From Alphaproteobacteria bacterium (GTDB lineage Bacteria; Pseudomonadota; Alphaproteobacteria; Rickettsiales; JABCZZ01): a stretch of 64,000 bases of DNA. Every line of letters starts with the position of its first letter. The first letter of the stretch is position 1. The stretch spans positions 40,054 through 104,053 of the forward strand of contig JABDCC010000001.1 of NCBI GenBank assembly GCA_013288335.1, written 5' to 3'. Positions 1 to 8,380 of this stretch are shown here, in pieces. The translations under genes were made by a program, and so were the position numbers. The notes beneath the pieces are model-generated. The model was given only the letters and a program-made list of their open reading frames with translations, ran no database searches and had not been told where the DNA came from.

Positions 1-1
1 C

Positions 2-109
2 ATGCTAATCTCGGGCATTCTTTATTTTGTGAACGTTTCAGCGCTGGCCCTCGATAATCTCATTATGGAATCCAAGATCAAAAAAACTCGCGATGACAAA
101 GGAAGATAA
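2..109 (+). CDS. C-terminal fragment of a possible membrane protein (cut by window start)
   Basis: An open frame enters from the left edge and ends at a TAA at 107-109, overlapping the next gene by 17 bases. The visible 35 residues hold a hydrophobic stretch (ILYFVNVSALAL) followed by a basic tail (SKIKKTRDDKGR), which fits the last membrane segment and cytoplasmic end of an integral membrane protein. Too little is present to name a family. An in-frame ATG at position 2 could be a start, but a reading frame continuing from outside the window is more likely. Confidence 0.4.
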   Translation: MLISGILYFVNVSALALDNLIMESKIKKTRDDKGR

Positions 110-398
110 CAATAGCGAGTTGCCAAGCATGTGCGTTCTGGTGAAGGGACTCAGTGCATCAGGAGAGGCGCAATATGCCTACGTCGCTATTGCTTTTGAT
201 AAATATGAGGAATTTTTGAAAGCTGAAGCAGCGGGCTCATATGACTTAAGCGCATTTGGAACTATTCTTTGTCATGGTCTCGGAGCAGAGCCTCCCATTG
301 AGCTACAAAAGGAAATGGAAGAAAAATATGACATATCCCATGATTTAGAGCAGCAAATCATGGATGCATTGGACGCGATAAAAGCTGAGAATACGTAA
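93..398 (+). CDS. Small acidic hypothetical protein (101 aa)
   Basis: I do not recognise a family. The protein is soluble, acidic and mixed alpha/beta in appearance, with no signal peptide or membrane segment; its C-terminal third is rich in Glu, Asp and Lys and looks helical. It begins inside the end of the upstream frame, suggesting translational coupling, and is followed by the queuosine-precursor transporter on the same strand. No clear Shine-Dalgarno sequence precedes the ATG, consistent with coupling. Role unknown. Confidence 0.65.
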   Translation: MTKEDNNSELPSMCVLVKGLSASGEAQYAYVAIAFDKYEEFLKAEAAGSYDLSAFGTILCHGLGAEPPIELQKEMEEKYDISHDLEQQIMDALDAIKAENT

Positions 399-559
399 TC
401 TATAAATCTCTTGACTTGATCTGGCAGGACGGTTGTATTTGTATACATCAATCCGTATGCAAGATGAGTCTTATGAGTTTAAAACAGAAAGTCTCCAAGT
501 CGAAGCGTAAAGTACTGGAACTGGTAAAGCAGCCAGTAATACCTGCGGTAGGGCAGGAA

Positions 560-1225
560 ATGAGTAACTACAAATATTTAACTCATATTCTGATATGGAA
601 TATCTTTTTTGGCATTGTGTGCATCCCAACCGCCGGAAAATTGATTGACGTGTTTGGCATTCCTTTGTCCATCACTATTTATTATTTTCCCTTTATTTAT
701 ATTTTTGCCGATCTGATGACGGAGGTGTATGGTTACGCAATCGCAAGGCGGATACTGTATTACACCATTGCAGCACAGATCCTTTCGACCATCGCTTTTC
801 AGTTTGTAGTGTATTATCCACCCTCCGTTGTCATGACCAATAATCAATCTTTTGTGGATGTTCTTTCCGCTGCTCCGAGACTTGTTTTCTTTGGCACGAT
901 GGCTATGTTTGTGGGAGATATCGTCAATAATTACGTGTTGGCAAAAATGAAAGTTTGGACAAAAGGGAAACATATTGCCGCCCGTTTTGCAATGTCGACT
1001 CTGTGCGGGCAATTAGTGGATACGGGTATTTTCTATGGGCTTGCCCTCTGGGGTATGCTGTCTGGTGGCATGCTTTTTAAAAGTATCCTGATGGGAAGCG
1101 CCATCAAAATAGGGTTAGAACTTATCCTGTTACCCATCACACTGCGAGTATCGGCAAAACTTAAAGAACTAGAGAAAGTTGATTTCTATGATTACAAAAC
1201 AGATTTCAATCCTTTAAAATTATAG
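560..1225 (+). CDS. yhhQ: Queuosine precursor transporter (VUT/YhhQ family)
   Basis: Polytopic inner-membrane protein of the vitamin-uptake-transporter (DUF165) family. E. coli YhhQ imports 7-cyano-7-deazaguanine for queuosine synthesis in tRNA. The core begins at the MSNYKYL start and carries about six hydrophobic helices; the stretch FPFIYIFADLMTEVYG matches the conserved family signature around the second helix, and a conserved GQLVDTGIFYG segment lies further on. Starting at the ATG at 560, just after GGCAGGAA, gives 221 residues, the usual length. Longer in-frame starts exist at 464, 473 and 416 (TTG) and would add a basic N-terminal extension. No preQ1 riboswitch was recognised upstream. 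Substrate is inferred from the family. Confidence 0.85.
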   Translation: MSNYKYLTHILIWNIFFGIVCIPTAGKLIDVFGIPLSITIYYFPFIYIFADLMTEVYGYAIARRILYYTIAAQILSTIAFQFVVYYPPSVVMTNNQSFVDVLSAAPRLVFFGTMAMFVGDIVNNYVLAKMKVWTKGKHIAARFAMSTLCGQLVDTGIFYGLALWGMLSGGMLFKSILMGSAIKIGLELILLPITLRVSAKLKELEKVDFYDYKTDFNPLKL

Positions 1226-1226
1226 G

Positions 1227-1245
1227 CACTCAAGTTCCATGAGTG
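1227..1245 (+). terminator. Weak hairpin after yhhQ
   Basis: CACTCA pairs with TGAGTG around a 7-base loop directly after the yhhQ stop, followed by only three T residues. The position between convergent genes fits a weak intrinsic terminator, but the short stem leaves this uncertain. Confidence 0.35.
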
Positions 1246-1276
1246 TTTGGATTGTAAAAACTCCCCGCAATTTACT

Positions 1277-2950
1277 TTACGCTGCAAAGGCAGTGACCTT
1301 ATCCCGGCCAGACGTTTTCGATTGATACAGCGCCTTATCCGCCTCATCGATAATTGAGACAGCATCCGTAGTGTCCTTCTTTAAACTACTAACGCCAATA
1401 CTGACAGTAATAGGACGATTTTTCCAGGATGCTTCCAGAATGACCTTGCGAATAAGCTCGGCAGCTTTTAAAGCACCTTCCATAGGGGTTTGAGGCAGGA
1501 TTACAGCGAATTCCTCACCACCATAGCGCGCTACGCAATCGGAGGCGCGCGCAGTATTTTTAAGAAGTGTTGCCACTTGTTTTATGACCTCATCTCCCGC
1601 AAGATGACCAAATTCATCATTAAATTGCTTGAAGTAATCTATATCCAGCAGAATAAGCGAAAGTTCATTTTTATAACGCACCGCTCTTAGATATTCCTGC
1701 GCCAAATATTCCTGAAAATAACGGTGATTCTTAAGCCCGGTCATGCCATCGGTATCGGCAAGTGTTTTCAATGTGTCTTTTTCAGATTCAAGCTGCCCTT
1801 TTTGCATTTTAAGCAATTCATTAGACATGCTGAGGTTAGTATGAGAATCCCTCAATGCTGCCGAAGCTAGAGCATCGCGCAAGGTTGCCGTGAGTACCCC
1901 TGCCATTAATTGCAGTGTGCTAGAATCTTCTTCTGTGAAAGCAGAAGGCTTGCTGGATGCCACTTTTAATACACCAATCGTTTCTCCTTGTTGGATAAGC
2001 GGCACGACAATCATGGAGCGCAGATTCACGGTACGGCATGCTTCTTTATCCACGCGATTGTCTGTATCGCTATCAGCGCAGTATAACGGCATAGCTTGTG
2101 CGACACACAAGCCTGATAAACTACCCAGTGCTTTAATTCTGAATCCGATAAAACGTTCCATAGAACCGCTTACGGCACGGTAAACCATTTCATCGCCTTC
2201 CAGCATTTCGATGGCGGCGCCATCGGCATGAGTGATGAATTGTGTGCGTTCAGCAATAACTTTCATAGCATTTTCTAAGTTAAGCCGCTGAGAAATGATA
2301 TCTTGCTGAATGTCGACAATCTGTGTCATTCGTGCAGCTATTCCGCGATGCATAGTGGCTGTTTCACTTTCCATCTTAAGCAACATTTCGCGCGCACGTG
2401 ATTCCATGCGAAATGCAATATAAGTAAATATAATAAATAAATAGAGTATCGCGAATCCACTTATGAACAATATACGAGTGTGCTCCATCGATGCTTGCCA
2501 CCGCGCGTCCCGTTCGGTAAGGAGGCGTTCTTCTTCCTGGCGCATGGTTGAAATATTCTGTGCGATGGCGCTCATTTCATTTTTATTCAGAGAAGCAGAA
2601 GCAGGAAAAGATTGATTTGTATTGAGCGAAGAATGTTTAAATACATCATCAATTAATTGACGAAGCGGCATAATCCGTTCCTGCTGGTTTGGGTTATCCT
2701 TAGTGAGATTGGCAATGGTAGTAAGCGTTTGCAGAACTCGCTCTTCTGCCTGATTGTTCTCTTGCTCTCTCGCAATTCCTAACTGGCCCGAGAGTATCTC
2801 CAGCTGATTCAGCACTTCGTAGGTGTGCGTTACCCATTGCCCCTGTTCCATCTGCTGGTTAGGAATATTATACAGATAGATGCCAATGATTCCAAAAAAC
2901 AGAGTCAGTATGGTAATGCCGCCCAAAAAAGACCATCGCCACTTAGCCAT
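1277..2950 (-). CDS. Membrane GAF-GGDEF diguanylate cyclase
   Basis: Predicted c-di-GMP synthase of 557 residues. A first membrane helix (about 9-29) and a second (about 159-180) bracket a helical periplasmic domain resembling CHASE3 sensors. The cytoplasmic part has a GAF domain (about 215-365), a short coiled coil, and a C-terminal GGDEF domain (about 395-555). The active-site motif is GGEEF at about residue 477, intact, and an RASD inhibitory I-site lies at the canonical five-residue distance upstream, so product feedback is expected. The start has a GGAGCA ribosome site. It stands alone, convergent with yhhQ. The stimulus is unknown; control of surface attachment is an inference. Confidence 0.9.
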   Translation of the reverse strand: MAKWRWSFLGGITILTLFFGIIGIYLYNIPNQQMEQGQWVTHTYEVLNQLEILSGQLGIAREQENNQAEERVLQTLTTIANLTKDNPNQQERIMPLRQLIDDVFKHSSLNTNQSFPASASLNKNEMSAIAQNISTMRQEEERLLTERDARWQASMEHTRILFISGFAILYLFIIFTYIAFRMESRAREMLLKMESETATMHRGIAARMTQIVDIQQDIISQRLNLENAMKVIAERTQFITHADGAAIEMLEGDEMVYRAVSGSMERFIGFRIKALGSLSGLCVAQAMPLYCADSDTDNRVDKEACRTVNLRSMIVVPLIQQGETIGVLKVASSKPSAFTEEDSSTLQLMAGVLTATLRDALASAALRDSHTNLSMSNELLKMQKGQLESEKDTLKTLADTDGMTGLKNHRYFQEYLAQEYLRAVRYKNELSLILLDIDYFKQFNDEFGHLAGDEVIKQVATLLKNTARASDCVARYGGEEFAVILPQTPMEGALKAAELIRKVILEASWKNRPITVSIGVSSLKKDTTDAVSIIDEADKALYQSKTSGRDKVTAFAA

Positions 2951-3002
2951 CCATTGCTCCTATACAGATTATAAACTTAGGGTGTCTCTAAATGAGACAA
3001 TA

Positions 3003-3032
3003 TCAGAGATCGATATGATTGTGTATCTCTGA
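3003..3032. repeat. Inverted repeat in the promoter region of the GGDEF gene
   Basis: TCAGAGAT and ATCTCTGA form 8-base arms around a 14-base spacer between the divergent GGDEF and YciI genes; a third TCAGAGA follows at 3041. It could be an operator or a transcript hairpin. No family-specific site is recognised. Confidence 0.35.
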
Positions 3033-3168
3033 AACAAATTTCAGAGAAATTCTGTTAATCTTTAAGGGCATTGCGGATTTTACCATTTGTTCCTATGGTA
3101 ATCCCAATTCATAATGTATTTTTTACTGCGAAGGAGACAATATGCAAACGATTGATAAGGAGGATTTT

Positions 3169-3540
3169 ATGAATACGAATGCGAATACTTATCTTGCCAT
3201 CTTTCTTGGCAGTAAAACCAATCCGAGAATGGTGGCATGGAATGCGCTTTCTGAAAAAGAACAGCAAGCAAAAATGCAGCAAGGAATTTCTGCCTGGAAG
3301 GCCTGGGTCGAGAAACATCAGGCGTCCATTATTACTATGGGTGGACCGCTCGGTAAGACGAAGAAAATCACCCCGGACGGCATCAAAGATGTAAGCAACG
3401 AAATGGGTGGCTATACTGTCGTGCGTGCCGATTCGCATGAAGCGGCTGCTAAACTGTTCGAGAACCATCCGCACTTTACCATCTTTCCGGGTGAATCTGT
3501 AGAAGTCATGCCGGTGTTGCCAATACCGGGGGGCAGCTAA
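3169..3540 (+). CDS. YciI-family (YCII-related) protein
   Basis: Small cytoplasmic protein of the YCII-related, dimeric alpha/beta-barrel family, with the characteristic start TYLAIFLG and later GGYTVVRADSHEAAAKLFENHP, ending with the PGESVEVMPV segment. Family members are of poorly defined function and often sit near sigma factors. Two in-frame ATGs (3142 and 3169) each have a good ribosome site (AAGGAG and AAGGAGG); I prefer 3169 because the family core starts there and its site is stronger, the other giving a nine-residue extension. The stop directly abuts the convergent MFS gene. Confidence 0.8.
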   Translation: MNTNANTYLAIFLGSKTNPRMVAWNALSEKEQQAKMQQGISAWKAWVEKHQASIITMGGPLGKTKKITPDGIKDVSNEMGGYTVVRADSHEAAAKLFENHPHFTIFPGESVEVMPVLPIPGGS

Positions 3541-4812
3541 TTAAAGCTTCTCCAATTTAATTGCGGCATAAATAGCGACTAGCCCGTTGAGTAACGCGAC
3601 TGTCAGAAATACTTGCGGGATAGTGAAGGAAAGCGAAAGCATCGCGAGCGTCAGAAGCGTTGCGGCCACCATGAACAATGCATTCATCACATTGTTTGCG
3701 GCGATAATGCGTGCGCGGTGTATGGCTTCGCTCTTTTGTTGCATAATCGCGTAAAGCGGCACGATGTAAACACCTCCGCTTACTGCGATAAAAAACAAAT
3801 CGATAAGAATTCGCAAACCCGAAAAGCTTCCGATAAACTCCCACAATGTCATGAGTTCTGTTCGGTAAGAAAGGGCGATGGCATTGCTGGCAAAATACAG
3901 ATCAATCCCGAATATCGTCATGCAAATCGCGGCCAATGGCACGTAGGTGCTTTTTATAACGCCGTGCAATAGCTTGTTGCATAAGACAGAACCTATACCT
4001 ATGCCTATGGAAAAAACCGTCAGCAATAAAGTCACGACAGACGCATCTGCGTAAATGACGTTTTTTACGTAAGGTGCAAATTGTGAAAGAAAAGTAGCGC
4101 CTACCAGCCAGAACCATGAAATTCCAAGGATGCAGAGGAATACTTTTTTGTCGGTTTTGCTGAAACCAATGATATGCAAAGTTTCCTGCCAGATATTGCG
4201 GTTGATAATAAGCGTTGGCTCCGGCGCAGGTGCTTCGGGGATATAACGGCTGATGCAGTAGCCGGTTATGGCAAGGGCAAGCAGGGCAAAGGATACATAA
4301 TACACACCGCCCGTTTGCAGTATGAGCACACCGCCAAGAATGGTGCCGAGCAATATGGCAAGAAAGGTTCCTGCTTCAATGTAGGCATTACCTTGCAGTA
4401 ATTCATCGTCGTGTAAATGTTGTGGCAATAGGACGTATTTAATCGGCCCGAAGAAGGTAGAATGCACTCCCATACAAAATAGTGCGAACAGGAGTAGTGC
4501 CACATTTTGTATGGCAAATCCCGCAATCGCGATTGCCATAATGGCGATTTCAGCAATTTTAATAATGCGCGTGAGTTTTGCCCGGTCATATTTATCGGCC
4601 AGTTGTCCGGCAGTGGCAGAAAATAAAAAGAACGGCAGGATAAAAAGCCCTGCTGCGAGCGTTACCAGAATTTGCGCATTGCTGCCCGTCTGCACCGCTA
4701 CATGGTAAGTCACCAGCATCACCAGTGCATTTTTTAAAAGATTATCGTTAAACGCCCCAAGAAACTGGGTGAGGAACAAAGGCAGGAATCGTTTGGAATG
4801 AAAGAGCGGCAT
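3541..4812 (-). CDS. MFS transporter, LplT/Aas-type lysophospholipid flippase-like
   Basis: 423-residue major facilitator with twelve predicted helices. The N-terminus (FLTQFLGAFNDNLLKNAL) is the hallmark of the LplT family and of the transporter half of Aas-type fusions, which move lysophospholipids across the inner membrane for re-acylation. GQLADKYDRAKL is the MFS cytoplasmic loop motif and FFGPIKYVLLP is another conserved LplT segment. The acyltransferase and acyl-ACP synthetase domains found fused to it in other bacteria are absent here and not in neighbouring genes. A 13-base palindrome lies just before its start. Substrate is inferred from the family. Confidence 0.82.
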   Translation of the reverse strand: MPLFHSKRFLPLFLTQFLGAFNDNLLKNALVMLVTYHVAVQTGSNAQILVTLAAGLFILPFFLFSATAGQLADKYDRAKLTRIIKIAEIAIMAIAIAGFAIQNVALLLFALFCMGVHSTFFGPIKYVLLPQHLHDDELLQGNAYIEAGTFLAILLGTILGGVLILQTGGVYYVSFALLALAITGYCISRYIPEAPAPEPTLIINRNIWQETLHIIGFSKTDKKVFLCILGISWFWLVGATFLSQFAPYVKNVIYADASVVTLLLTVFSIGIGIGSVLCNKLLHGVIKSTYVPLAAICMTIFGIDLYFASNAIALSYRTELMTLWEFIGSFSGLRILIDLFFIAVSGGVYIVPLYAIMQQKSEAIHRARIIAANNVMNALFMVAATLLTLAMLSLSFTIPQVFLTVALLNGLVAIYAAIKLEKL

Positions 4813-4814
4813 TC

Positions 4815-4827
4815 GGATACCGTATCC
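4815..4827. repeat. 13-bp palindrome at the ribosome-binding region of the MFS gene
   Basis: GGATAC-C-GTATCC lies two bases upstream of the MFS start codon. It could be an operator or a short hairpin occluding the initiation region. No regulator is recognised. Confidence 0.3.
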
Positions 4828-4866
4828 TGAGAGTACCTGTTTGGCAACCTATCCCCGGATGCGAGC

Positions 4867-5286
4867 TTACTCTTTCTGCCCACAGTTTTTGCATAGCACG
4901 GATTTGAAACCTTCAAAGGTAAGGTAAAGACCAATCAGTAATGGAACCGTTGAGTAGACATAAAAATACTCTTCGTAATGGAGTGTGCCGAGCATTGAAA
5001 TCGTCACTTCGGGTGGGCATAACAGTGACATCAAACCTTTGAGAAACAGTATCCAGCCAAAGAGGGTGACGATAATCGGCAGCACCCCGCCTGACCAGAT
5101 ATTGTGACTGAGTATAATCGCAAGACCTCCTGTTAATATCAAGATAGCAACCAGAAATAGTAATGGTCGGTCTTGCAGCATCCCCGTCAGAAGCGCGATG
5201 AATAACTGCTTGTGCAACAACATAGACAGAGAAATAAAAATCTCGGCAATCCCGATAAGCCTGCTTAGAAAAATGGTACGTGACAT
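4867..5286 (-). CDS. Hypothetical four-helix inner-membrane protein (139 aa)
   Basis: The ORF track starts at 5487, but the ATG at 5286 is preceded by GGAGAG at proper distance and removes a non-hydrophobic extension, so I place the start there. The protein contains about four hydrophobic helices and ends in a cytoplasmic-looking CKNCGQKE tail with a CxxC pair. I do not recognise its family beyond small integral membrane proteins. It follows the WXXGXW-repeat gene by 40 bases on the same strand, suggesting co-transcription. Confidence 0.65.
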   Translation of the reverse strand: MSRTIFLSRLIGIAEIFISLSMLLHKQLFIALLTGMLQDRPLLFLVAILILTGGLAIILSHNIWSGGVLPIIVTLFGWILFLKGLMSLLCPPEVTISMLGTLHYEEYFYVYSTVPLLIGLYLTFEGFKSVLCKNCGQKE

Positions 5287-5326
5287 AATGCACTCTCCAA
5301 TGGTAGTCGGATGAAAATTATCTTCT

Positions 5327-6457
5327 CTATTCAGGCTGTTTATGTTCACCTTCTTCGGGTTTGCGTTCAGCCGGATGCGGTGCAGGCTGAGGATGTGGCG
5401 CAGCGGCCTGAGGATGGGGTGCCGCTGCTTCTGGTCTGTGTTCAACAGGTGAATGCTGACTATTAACAGACTGAGAATATGGGCCACCTCCTGGTTGACG
5501 TTGTGCTGCAGGACGCGAAACGGGCTGAGGATGTTGAGTCACCTCAGAATTCCGCTCAGCCGAATCTGCTGCCGGGCGTGCAGCAGGTTGATGTTGCATC
5601 GCCTCAGGCTTTTCTTGTTGATTTACAGGCTTATGCGCTCCCGCATTATTTGCAGCTTTAGGAATAGCAGCGCCTTTGGCAAGGGCAGGGTTTTTAATCA
5701 CCGCCTGATTGTGCTTCTCTGCTTCCACATTCTTTGGACCAGCTTGTTTTGCGGCGACTACGCCTTTGCCGGCAAACACACCGGGGTGCGTCGTCGCAGC
5801 AATAGCAGGTTTTCCATTGTTAGCGGACGCACGCAATTGCGGATTGCTGCTTGCAGCCTTCACGTTTTTCACCTGATCAGCAGTAGGCGGTAAATGCTTT
5901 TCATGCATTGCTGCTTGTTCCTCATGCGTTGGTGCATCATGGGTTCCACCCGGACCACCATTAAAGCTGGCATTGGTTACGTTAGTGACATTGGTGATGT
6001 TGGTAACATTCGTAACTGAACGGTTAACAACAAACATGTTTCCCTGCCATCCGCCGCCATTAAAGCCATGGCCACCATACCCGCCGCCATAATTAATGCC
6101 GCCGTAAAAACCGACATGCGTTCCCCAATAACCTTCGCGCCAGCCGAAGCCACCGCCACCCCAGCCCCAATAGCCAGGAGTCCATAAATAACCAAAAGTA
6201 GGTGGTTGTACCCAGGTACCCGGTACCCAATAATAACCAAATATGCCCCAGCGCCAATGTCCTGGTACCCAGATAAATCCTTCTTGCGGTGGCGCAGGTA
6301 CTACATATACGGGGATAGCAGGAGGGGCAATGGCAACGGGCGCGCCCACGGAAATATCTGCTGAAACACCAACCCCAATTTGCGCGCTCGATGTTACCGG
6401 TGATAACAACGCGAACAATACGAGGAAAGAAGTAATGAGGGTTTTTATATACTGCAT
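5327..6457 (-). CDS. Secreted WXXGXW-repeat protein with Ala/Pro/His-rich tail
   Basis: A signal peptide (about residues 1-25, cleavage near SSAQ) is followed by a Gly/Trp/Tyr-rich domain with repeated WVPGHW, WVPGTW and WTPGYW motifs, which matches the WXXGXW (YXWGXW) repeat family of proteobacterial envelope proteins of unknown function. A tandem VTN segment (NVTNITNVTNVTN) separates this from a long low-complexity tail rich in Ala, Pro, His, Gln and Glu, with PHPQAAAPHPQPAPHP near the end. The mature protein is probably periplasmic or surface associated. An AAGG ribosome site precedes the ATG. Function unknown. Confidence 0.8.
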   Translation of the reverse strand: MQYIKTLITSFLVLFALLSPVTSSAQIGVGVSADISVGAPVAIAPPAIPVYVVPAPPQEGFIWVPGHWRWGIFGYYWVPGTWVQPPTFGYLWTPGYWGWGGGGFGWREGYWGTHVGFYGGINYGGGYGGHGFNGGGWQGNMFVVNRSVTNVTNITNVTNVTNASFNGGPGGTHDAPTHEEQAAMHEKHLPPTADQVKNVKAASSNPQLRASANNGKPAIAATTHPGVFAGKGVVAAKQAGPKNVEAEKHNQAVIKNPALAKGAAIPKAANNAGAHKPVNQQEKPEAMQHQPAARPAADSAERNSEVTQHPQPVSRPAAQRQPGGGPYSQSVNSQHSPVEHRPEAAAPHPQAAAPHPQPAPHPAERKPEEGEHKQPE

Positions 6458-6616
6458 ATCGGCACCTTGAGTTATTATGAATAATTAGATAACGACGCTT
6501 CTTAGGGTAAACTTTATCCATCCGCAAAAATTTTGTCCAGTATCAAAGGTATACATTGCAAAAATATAATGAATCCATAATGAGGGGGGCTCATTCTTAT
6601 TAAGAACTAATAACTT

Positions 6617-7042
6617 CTAGGTACGTTCCCACGTTTCTAGTTTTCCGGGAATGGTAAAAAATAAGGGATGGGGGTGAAGAGATAATTTTTTTATAGCCCG
6701 TAATTTATCTGGATCACGGCGGCTTAATTTTTCCCTCAGATGTTTAAGCTCAAATGCCATTTGTCCTTCTGTCACTGATATTGACATAGCACAAGGTTTG
6801 GCCAGGATTTTTTGCTTATTAAAATTGTACCCTCTGCGCTCTGCCTCTTTATGTACCTCCCAAAGGTAAGTGGCAATGGCCTCCTTTGACGATGCAGATT
6901 CATAAAAACGCTGTAATTGAGGGTGGTGGCGATATCCCTTGGTTTTTCCGTGAAGCACATGCTGCGCAAGCAAGGCCTCGCGCCATAAGGCGACTAAGCC
7001 TTTAGTATCCAGAAATGAAGGATGAAGTGACCACAAACGCAT
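6617..7042 (-). CDS. Pyrimidine-dimer DNA glycosylase-like protein
   Basis: The MRLWSLHPSFLDTKGLVALW start and the following TKGYRHHPQLQRF segment are typical of the bacterial branch of the pyrimidine dimer DNA glycosylase (T4 endonuclease V-like, Pyr_excise) family, which is about this size. Members are proposed to cleave UV photoproducts; biochemical evidence for the bacterial branch is limited. The long ORF in the track runs back through tRNA-Leu; the true start is the ATG at 7042, giving 141 residues, only 15 bases downstream of the tRNA, so both may share a transcript. Confidence 0.75.
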   Translation of the reverse strand: MRLWSLHPSFLDTKGLVALWREALLAQHVLHGKTKGYRHHPQLQRFYESASSKEAIATYLWEVHKEAERRGYNFNKQKILAKPCAMSISVTEGQMAFELKHLREKLSRRDPDKLRAIKKLSLHPHPLFFTIPGKLETWERT

Positions 7043-7057
7043 AAGGATATTATAAAA

Positions 7058-7144
7058 TGGTGCCCGGAAGAGGACTCGAACCTCCATGATCTTGCGAACA
7101 CTAGCACCTGAAGCTAGCGCGTCTACCAATTCCGCCATCCGGGC
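7058..7144 (-). tRNA. tRNA-Leu(CAG)
   Basis: The minus strand folds into a class II tRNA: acceptor GCCCGGA, D-arm GGCGGAATTGGTAGACGC, anticodon stem CTAGC/GCTAG with loop TTCAGGT (anticodon CAG), a short variable arm (TGTTCGCAAGATCAT region), T-arm GGTTCGAGTCC, and an encoded CCA at 7058-7060. It reads CUG leucine codons. Confidence 0.96.
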
Positions 7145-7195
7145 TGAAATCAAGAGAAATGCGTTATAAAAGAGGATTACCTGCTTGTCTATAAC

Positions 7196-8353
7196 TTATC
7201 CTCTGCGGCGTAGGATTATCAGTGTAATTTCGGAAGGGTTAGCGGTGCGCAACGGTGGCCCCCAAAAACCAGTTCCGCGGTTCACATAAATCCACATATT
7301 TTCATGTCGATTCAATCCTTTATAGTAACGTTGAAACAATCGGATAAACAGATTGAAGGGGAAATATTGGCCGCCATGTGTATGGCCGGAAATTTGCAAA
7401 TCAAACCCTGCAGCATGTGCTGCTTTATAGCTCGCCGGTTGATGGGCAAGAAGAATTTTTGTGAGATTAGACGGCGATCCTTCAAGTGCTTTTCCTGGAT
7501 CGGATGCATGATCAGATTGCATATACCGTGTTGAATAATCATTAATGCCTGCCAGGATAATTTCTTCGTTGCCGCGTTTGAGAATAATGTGCTCATTGGA
7601 TAAAATGCGCGCGCCTAGTTTTGCAAACTCAGCAATCCACGCGCCTGCACCCCAATAATATTCATGATTGCCGGTTACAAAGAAGACGCCATAAGGCGCA
7701 TGAAGCTTTGCAAGTGGTGCAACCTTATCTCGTAAATCTTCCACGCTGCCATCAACAAAATCTCCCGTGAGTGCAATGAGGTCGGGCTTTAGATTATTCG
7801 CCATAGTGACTACATTTTCTGTATAATCACGGCCAATTATCGAGCCCACATGCAGATCGGAAATCTGCACTATTTTAAATCCATCAAAATTTGCTGGAAG
7901 ATTATCAAGCGGTATTTCAACTGTGCGAACGGTAGGGCCAGAAGCGGCCTGTTTTATGCCAAGCGCAATAGTGCCAAATGTAAGGGCAGCAAGCAAAAAT
8001 AATTGTCGTCGATCAAACAATGCACCATTATTAGGTAATGAAATCAATTTCCATATCGTACTTATAATATCAGCTGAGAGTGTATAGATGAACAGGCATG
8101 AAAGAATGCCGAGTGCCGCATAGGACGCCCAGTCAATGAGGTTAAAAATTACATTCAAGCCGCTGCGGTCTTTGAGTCCGGGAAATAAAAGCCGATCGCC
8201 AAAAGGCGCGGCAAGTTGCAGTGCGAAGAATACAAAAGTGAACAGCCACACTATAAACAAATGCCCACCCGCGAAAGGCCAGATGGCAACAAGGCTCATC
8301 GCCACATAACCATTCATGAACGCAAGAAAACCGATAAGAATGAGGATTCGCAT
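7196..8353 (-). CDS. Membrane-anchored metallophosphoesterase (YkuE-like)
   Basis: Four N-terminal hydrophobic segments (about residues 1-150) anchor a calcineurin-type phosphoesterase domain. Metal-ligand motifs appear in order: QISDLHVG, TGDFVDG, GNHEYY, the late histidine in LLAHQP and SGHTHGGQ. The architecture matches the YkuE/YpbG-type membrane phosphoesterases, some of which act on UDP-linked or lipid-linked envelope intermediates; the actual substrate is not evident. The ATG at 8353 is preferred over an in-frame TTG two codons upstream. It lies just downstream of the efflux operon on the same strand. Confidence 0.85.
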   Translation of the reverse strand: MRILILIGFLAFMNGYVAMSLVAIWPFAGGHLFIVWLFTFVFFALQLAAPFGDRLLFPGLKDRSGLNVIFNLIDWASYAALGILSCLFIYTLSADIISTIWKLISLPNNGALFDRRQLFLLAALTFGTIALGIKQAASGPTVRTVEIPLDNLPANFDGFKIVQISDLHVGSIIGRDYTENVVTMANNLKPDLIALTGDFVDGSVEDLRDKVAPLAKLHAPYGVFFVTGNHEYYWGAGAWIAEFAKLGARILSNEHIILKRGNEEIILAGINDYSTRYMQSDHASDPGKALEGSPSNLTKILLAHQPASYKAAHAAGFDLQISGHTHGGQYFPFNLFIRLFQRYYKGLNRHENMWIYVNRGTGFWGPPLRTANPSEITLIILRRRG

Positions 8354-8380
8354 GAACAAGAAGGTGCCTTTAAATTTTGA

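Noticed and set aside
399-559. preQ1 riboswitch before yhhQ
   Set aside because: No preQ1-I or preQ1-II consensus elements are visible in the leader.
578-1012. 144-aa ORF antisense to yhhQ
   Set aside because: Shadow frame with no ribosome site, signal or family pattern; the yhhQ frame explains the DNA.
1490-1690. 66-aa ORF antisense to the GGDEF domain
   Set aside because: Shadow of a conserved catalytic domain; no independent support.
7043-7153. N-terminal extension of the dimer-glycosylase ORF (MAELVDALASG-type sequence)
   Set aside because: This is translation of the tRNA-Leu gene; the protein starts at the ATG at 7042.
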